This document shows, one piece after another, positions 60,160-64,000 of a stretch of 64,000 nucleotides of DNA. A program made the position numbers and the translations under genes. The stretch spans positions 1 to 64,000 of the forward strand of contig JACRTY010000005.1 in NCBI GenBank assembly GCA_014305025.1, written 5' to 3'. This DNA is from Candidatus Nyctobacter psychrophilus. GTDB lineage: Bacteria; Vulcanimicrobiota; Vulcanimicrobiia; Vulcanimicrobiales; Vulcanimicrobiaceae. Under the pieces are notes generated by a model, which searched no databases, had not been told where the DNA came from, and saw only the letters and a list, made by a program, of their open reading frames with translations. The first letter of the stretch is position 1; each line of letters opens with the position of its first letter.

Positions 60160-61215
60160 TTAATCCGAACCGCTGTTTTGCACTTTGTTCGGCGCAACTC
60201 GCACGCGCTGATAAATGCGTTCGTACGAAGCACAAACCGCGTCCCAATCGTAGACTGCAGCGCGGCGAAGACCTCCTTCCGCCAAGCGTTGCCGTGCGTT
60301 CTCGCGCTCCAACAGCATCACGATGTTCTCCCCGAATTTTTCATCGTCACTGACGATCCCATACTTGCCGCATTGTAGGACCTCAAGGGCGCCGGCGTTC
60401 GCCGTCGCGACCACGGCCGTCCCCGCAGCCATCGCCTCGATGTACGGGACACCGAAACCTTCGTAACTACTGGGTGAGGCAAATACCCAAGCCTTTCGAA
60501 ACAGCCTGGCCAACACATCGTCGGACACGCGTCCGAACGAGACGATACCCTCGCCCTCAACAGAGTCGGGAGAAACCACCCATAACTCCGCTTGCGGTAC
60601 GTGCTGCCTGATGTGTGTCATGAACAAGGTGACGAGAAGGGAGCCTCTCTTGCGACCTTGGAGTCCGCCAACGAACAGGATGCTGGGCACGGCCGACTTC
60701 TGTCCAGGTCGAAACTGCGTTAGATCGACGCCGTTCGGCACGACCTCATCAATGCATGAAATGCTCCGGCGCGTCGCTTCGGATACAGCGACGTTGTATC
60801 GCGCGACGCGTGCGCCGAGTGCTTCTAAGGGAATGATGACTTGGTAGAACGCCTTCCGCCGAATGGTACGCGCATTTTTTGCCTCATCCTTGGCGGAGCC
60901 GTGAAACGTTCGTACCTGCGACGGCCAACGCCATAGCAGATAGTTGTCACCGTGACAATGGATGACGTCGAAACCCCTAAAGTCCGTCAGTGCGAGATGC
61001 GCCGCTTGGCTAAAGGGGTACACCTGCACATGCACGGGCCGGATGAAGGGGAACGTCCTCACTCTATAGCGGCAGTCTGGTGCCGAAGGACTCATTGTGA
61101 ACATCGTCACATCGTGACCGCGACGAACGAGATTGTTTGCCAAGCGGTGGGCTTGAAGCGGTACCCCAGCCTGCTGGGTGCTCGGAAGCAAAGCGTTCGC
61201 CATCGCGATTCGCAT
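60160..61215 (-). CDS. GT4-family glycosyltransferase
   Basis: A 351-residue GT-B enzyme: MRIAMANALLPSTQQAGVPL, HRLANNLVRRGHDVTMFTMS, FDVIHCHGDNYLLWRWPSQV, ILFVGGLQGRKRGSLLVTLF and FASPSSYEGFGVPYIEAMAA (EGFGxPxxE site). First gene of a three-gene minus-strand operon of GT4 enzymes. The ATG at 61215 starts the Rossmann strand; a GTG seven codons upstream is possible. Confidence 0.92.
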   Translation of the reverse strand: MRIAMANALLPSTQQAGVPLQAHRLANNLVRRGHDVTMFTMSPSAPDCRYRVRTFPFIRPVHVQVYPFSQAAHLALTDFRGFDVIHCHGDNYLLWRWPSQVRTFHGSAKDEAKNARTIRRKAFYQVIIPLEALGARVARYNVAVSEATRRSISCIDEVVPNGVDLTQFRPGQKSAVPSILFVGGLQGRKRGSLLVTLFMTHIRQHVPQAELWVVSPDSVEGEGIVSFGRVSDDVLARLFRKAWVFASPSSYEGFGVPYIEAMAAGTAVVATANAGALEVLQCGKYGIVSDDEKFGENIVMLLERENARQRLAEGGLRRAAVYDWDAVCASYERIYQRVRVAPNKVQNSGSD

Positions 61216-61333
61216 GTCAGTACCGCGCCACCACACGAGGGCTATCGGCGCAATCTACAGAAATTCCTCGGCACCACGGCGTCACGACGAATCCGCTTCG
61301 GTGATGCTTCATCCCAGGAGTACTAAGCTTCCG

Positions 61334-63220
61334 ATGTGCGGTATCGTCGGCTACGTTGCAAAACAATCGGCTGCTCTGCGCGAGAGGCTCCCTTCCGCAT
61401 TGCGCCTGCTCGATCATCGTGGACCCGACGACTTTGGTACCGAAATGTTTCAATCAGCATGTTGGGAGGCGGGGCTCGGCGCCACGCGACTCGCGATCGT
61501 CGACTTATCCGCAGCCGGTCACATGCCGATGAAGGTTCCCGATGGAAGCTGCGGTATCGTTTTCAACGGCGAAGTTTATAACACGACCGTGCTCCGCGAA
61601 CGCCTGGTAGCACGCGGCAAACGATTTCGGTCGAAGACGGACACCGAGGTCGTGCTCCACGGTTTGACGGTCGACGGGCCCGCGTTCCTCGACGAGATCG
61701 ACGGGATGTATGCTCTCGCGTTCTGGGACGGGCGGGAAGACGGAAATCTCTTGCTGGCGCGGGACCGCTTCGGCGAGAAGCCACTCTTCATAACCGAGCT
61801 TCCGTCCGGAGATATCGTCTTCGGCTCCGAACTGCGGCCTGTACTACACCTGCTCGGGCAAACGCCCGAAATCGACATCTTCGCGCTGCAACACATCGTC
61901 CAATGGGGCTATCCGCCGTCCAACCAATCAGTCTTCCGCGGCATCCAAAAACTTCGACCGGGGCACTGGCGGCAATACGGTTCAACGCGCGCGTCCGGCC
62001 GGCTGGGCGAGCTCTCCTCCACGCCCCAGATCGATGAGGTGCGTACCGTTCGCGAAGCTTCGAAGATGGTGTGGGGCGCGCTCGAGCAGAGCGTTCAGGA
62101 GCGCATGATCGCCGACGTACCGGTCGGCGTGTTTCTTTCCGGAGGAATCGACTCGGCGGCCGTCGCCGCGATCGCGGCGCGCGCTCTCCCTGGCGGAACG
62201 CGCTTGAACACCTACACCGTCGGATACCCGGGATCGGAATTCTCCGAACTCGATGGAGCCCAGCGTGTCGCAGCCCACCTGGGAACACGCCATCATCCTA
62301 TTCCGCTCGGCGAATCGCACCTTCGCGCCATGCCCTTCATCGCCGCTGCCCTCGGCGAACCCGTAGGAGACCCGGCCGCGCTTCCGACGTATTTCTTATC
62401 GGTCGCTGCGCGGTCGTCTTCGATCGTGCTCTTAACGGGGGAAGGCTCCGACGAAGTGCTGTTCGGCTACCCGCGATACGTGCTGCACGACGTCGCGGAC
62501 TCGATTGCGCGCGGGAACCGTCTATCGCAGCTCTTCGCCCATCTGCCGGTTCGGCAGTTCGCCAAACTGCGAGATGCCGGTTTGAGCGTGGCCGAGCGCG
62601 AGCAGAGATGGAAGGGACGCGGCACCGATCTTTTCGGCTTTGGACCGACGCCGGTGCGAGACGGGGATTCCGCTTTTGCGCCGATGGCCAATGGATCGCC
62701 TGAGGAAGCCGCGCGCTACGCGCGACGTGACGACGTTCGGCGGTGGATGCCCGAAAGCGTTCTCGCGCGCGTCGACCGGATGACGATGGCGGCGTCCATC
62801 GAAGCGCGCGCACCGTTTCTCGCAAACGGCGTGGTGCGGCTCGGAGCGAATCTGCGCGATTCGACCTTACGGCGTTTTCCTTACGGCAAGATCGCGCTGC
62901 GAACCGCGCTGAGCAGTGTTTATGGAATACCAAAAGCGTGGGGCATGAAACGCCCCTTCGCCGTTCCGATCATCGACTGGCTCTCGGGGCCGCTCGTCGA
63001 AATCCGGGACGACACGTTCTTCCGCGGACGGCTGGCGCAGCGAGGTTGGTTTGGCGCGGCAGCCCTGCAAGGCGTCGGCGAAGCGGTTCTCGCGCGGGAT
63101 CAATCGTACGCGCATCTTGCCTGGACGCTGGTCGTCGTCGAGTTGTGGGCGCGGGCATACCTCGATGCTGAATGGCCTGAGTCACCGGCGCCGCCGATGA
63201 GCAGCTTATCGCTGCGTTGA
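61334..63220 (+). CDS. asnB: Asparagine synthetase (glutamine-hydrolysing)-like amidotransferase
   Basis: A 628-residue AsnB-type enzyme. The class II glutaminase domain begins MCGIVGYVAKQSAALRERLP with the catalytic Cys2, then LDHRGPDDFGTEMF, GIVFNGEVYNTTVLRERLVA and LLARDRFGEKPLFITELPSG. The synthetase domain has the PP-loop GVFLSGGIDSAAVAAIAARA, LLTGEGSDEVLFGYPRYVL and RMTMAASIEARAPFLANGVV. Such homologues are common in exopolysaccharide clusters, where they are thought to amidate sugar acids. The start at 61334 is set by Cys2; upstream frame is spurious. Confidence 0.93.
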   Translation: MCGIVGYVAKQSAALRERLPSALRLLDHRGPDDFGTEMFQSACWEAGLGATRLAIVDLSAAGHMPMKVPDGSCGIVFNGEVYNTTVLRERLVARGKRFRSKTDTEVVLHGLTVDGPAFLDEIDGMYALAFWDGREDGNLLLARDRFGEKPLFITELPSGDIVFGSELRPVLHLLGQTPEIDIFALQHIVQWGYPPSNQSVFRGIQKLRPGHWRQYGSTRASGRLGELSSTPQIDEVRTVREASKMVWGALEQSVQERMIADVPVGVFLSGGIDSAAVAAIAARALPGGTRLNTYTVGYPGSEFSELDGAQRVAAHLGTRHHPIPLGESHLRAMPFIAAALGEPVGDPAALPTYFLSVAARSSSIVLLTGEGSDEVLFGYPRYVLHDVADSIARGNRLSQLFAHLPVRQFAKLRDAGLSVAEREQRWKGRGTDLFGFGPTPVRDGDSAFAPMANGSPEEAARYARRDDVRRWMPESVLARVDRMTMAASIEARAPFLANGVVRLGANLRDSTLRRFPYGKIALRTALSSVYGIPKAWGMKRPFAVPIIDWLSGPLVEIRDDTFFRGRLAQRGWFGAAALQGVGEAVLARDQSYAHLAWTLVVVELWARAYLDAEWPESPAPPMSSLSLR

Positions 63221-64000
63221 AAGGGCGGTTCGGGCCCGGCGAGATTTCTCAGGTCGTTGGTGCGATCGACTTCCCCCCGTCGACCGGGGGAATTCAGCAG
63301 TATGTGTCACGGATGTGGGGTGACGGAACCGTCGGAGCGGTGACGGTTTTCGCGCCGCGAGCCGTCGGTAGTGAACGTTTCGATGCTGCGTTTCCCGGCA
63401 CCGTAAAGCGATTTGCGTCTGGACCCGGAATTGGTTTCGCGCGGTACCTCTCGCGGATCATAACTGAATTGCCGCGGTGGCTTCCGGGCAATCACCTCTT
63501 CCACGTGACGAACGTCTTGTTGGCGCCGGCCTTCGTGCCATACCTACCACTGTTGCGGGGTCGTCTCGTCGCGTGGACGCACGCACTGGAAATGACACAT
63601 CCAAAACTGCAAGTTCCGATCTCGCTACTGCTTCGCGGTGCTGTCCGGGTCGTGACGGTGAGCGAGTATAGTCGCGGTTTGGCGCTGGAGCGGGGCGCGC
63701 GCGCTGAAAGAACCCTGACAATCAGCGCCGGCGGCGACGACCTATACCGCCGCTTCGAAAACCCCTCGCGTACGGCGTTTCGAGCGCGTTTGGGAATCGC
63801 TTCGGATGAATTCGCCATCTTAACGACGGGTCGGCTCTCGTCGATCAATCGTTACAAGGGATACGATCGCGCGATTCAGGTTGCCGAGCTACTCATGAAG
63901 CGTCGACGACGCTTTCGGTGGGTCGTGATCGGTGGCGGCGATGACCTCGAGTTCTATCGCACAAACGTGACACGCACAGGGCTTGGCACGTACATGCAAT
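63217..64000 (+). CDS. GT4-family glycosyltransferase, 3' end beyond the window
   Basis: Open to the window edge. The N terminus reads ISQVVGAIDFPPSTGGIQQY (GT4 opening with GG), then VTVFAPRAVGSERFD, HVTNVLLAPAFVPYLPLLRG, VVTVSEYSRGLALERGARAE, LTTGRLSSINRYKGYDRAIQ and VVIGGGDDLEFY. The likely start is a TTG at 63217 that overlaps the asnB stop (TTGA). No ATG lies in frame before the first conserved strand. About the first 260 residues are present. Confidence 0.85.
   Translation, partial: MKGRFGPGEISQVVGAIDFPPSTGGIQQYVSRMWGDGTVGAVTVFAPRAVGSERFDAAFPGTVKRFASGPGIGFARYLSRIITELPRWLPGNHLFHVTNVLLAPAFVPYLPLLRGRLVAWTHALEMTHPKLQVPISLLLRGAVRVVTVSEYSRGLALERGARAERTLTISAGGDDLYRRFENPSRTAFRARLGIASDEFAILTTGRLSSINRYKGYDRAIQVAELLMKRRRRFRWVVIGGGDDLEFYRTNVTRTGLGTYMQ

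Noticed and set aside
1-64000. CRISPR arrays, tRNA or rRNA genes
   Set aside because: I looked for regularly spaced short repeats and cloverleaf or rRNA-like blocks while reading and saw none; a covariance-model scan would be needed to exclude small RNAs.

Overview
The window is high-GC, densely coded DNA from an uncultured-type bacterium. The gene set fits a diderm soil lineage: Wzx/Wzy-like polysaccharide export, lipoprotein signals, split UbiA/UbiD quinone genes, and an ImuA/ImuB/DnaE2 SOS mutasome with CGAAC-N4-GTTCG LexA boxes. My best guess is Candidatus Eremiobacterota (WPS-2) or a neighbour. That is an inference from gene content and style, not a phylogenetic result. I saw no rRNA, tRNA or CRISPR array.

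Layout. 0-6.8 kb: an AAC(3)-I-like acetyltransferase, decayed small genes, a secreted S10 carboxypeptidase, a GNAT protein and polynucleotide phosphorylase. 6.8-15.5 kb: two Phd/VapC pairs, an alpha/beta hydrolase, a frameshifted PDZ-membrane-GAF sensor, an HdeD-like protein, and an overlapping UbiD-UbiA-periplasmic binding protein operon. 15.4-17.9 kb: an autoregulated GntR(YtrA)-ABC operon on the minus strand, bracketed by two short ORFs, with a near-consensus promoter overlapped by palindromes. 18-21.5 kb: an M48-like/RDD membrane protein that has lost one zinc ligand, then a PAS-PAS-GGDEF-EAL protein. 21.8-31.3 kb: imuA, imuB and dnaE2, each with its own LexA box inside a 17-bp promoter spacer and each with a nearly leaderless start. 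Between them lie a methyltransferase, a truncated CBS protein, an SRPBCC protein, a zinc dehydrogenase and an Xre/RES toxin-antitoxin pair.

31.3-37.5 kb is an accessory graveyard. It holds toxin-antitoxin pairs (some intact, some broken), a nucleotidyltransferase pair, a ruined tyrosine recombinase and an AlbA_2-domain protein. It also holds a patchwork of partial copies of genes found elsewhere in the window: the dnaE2 3' end (several times), fkbH, a GT4 glycosyltransferase and a Phd antitoxin.

37.5-64 kb is an exopolysaccharide locus with an uncommon chemistry. It includes an FkbH-like HAD protein, an acyl carrier protein and a hexapeptide acyltransferase (likely glyceryl or acyl decoration). 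CysD and a CysN-CysC fusion make PAPS, and two different sulfotransferases could use it. A flippase, an O-antigen ligase/polymerase, UDP-glucuronate decarboxylase, two GT2 and four GT4 glycosyltransferases and an asparagine-synthetase-like amidotransferase complete the assembly set. Three consecutive secreted clan GH-A-like glycosidases sit in the middle, two of them sharing a 550-bp identical tract. Together these genes suggest production, export and trimming of a sulfated polysaccharide.
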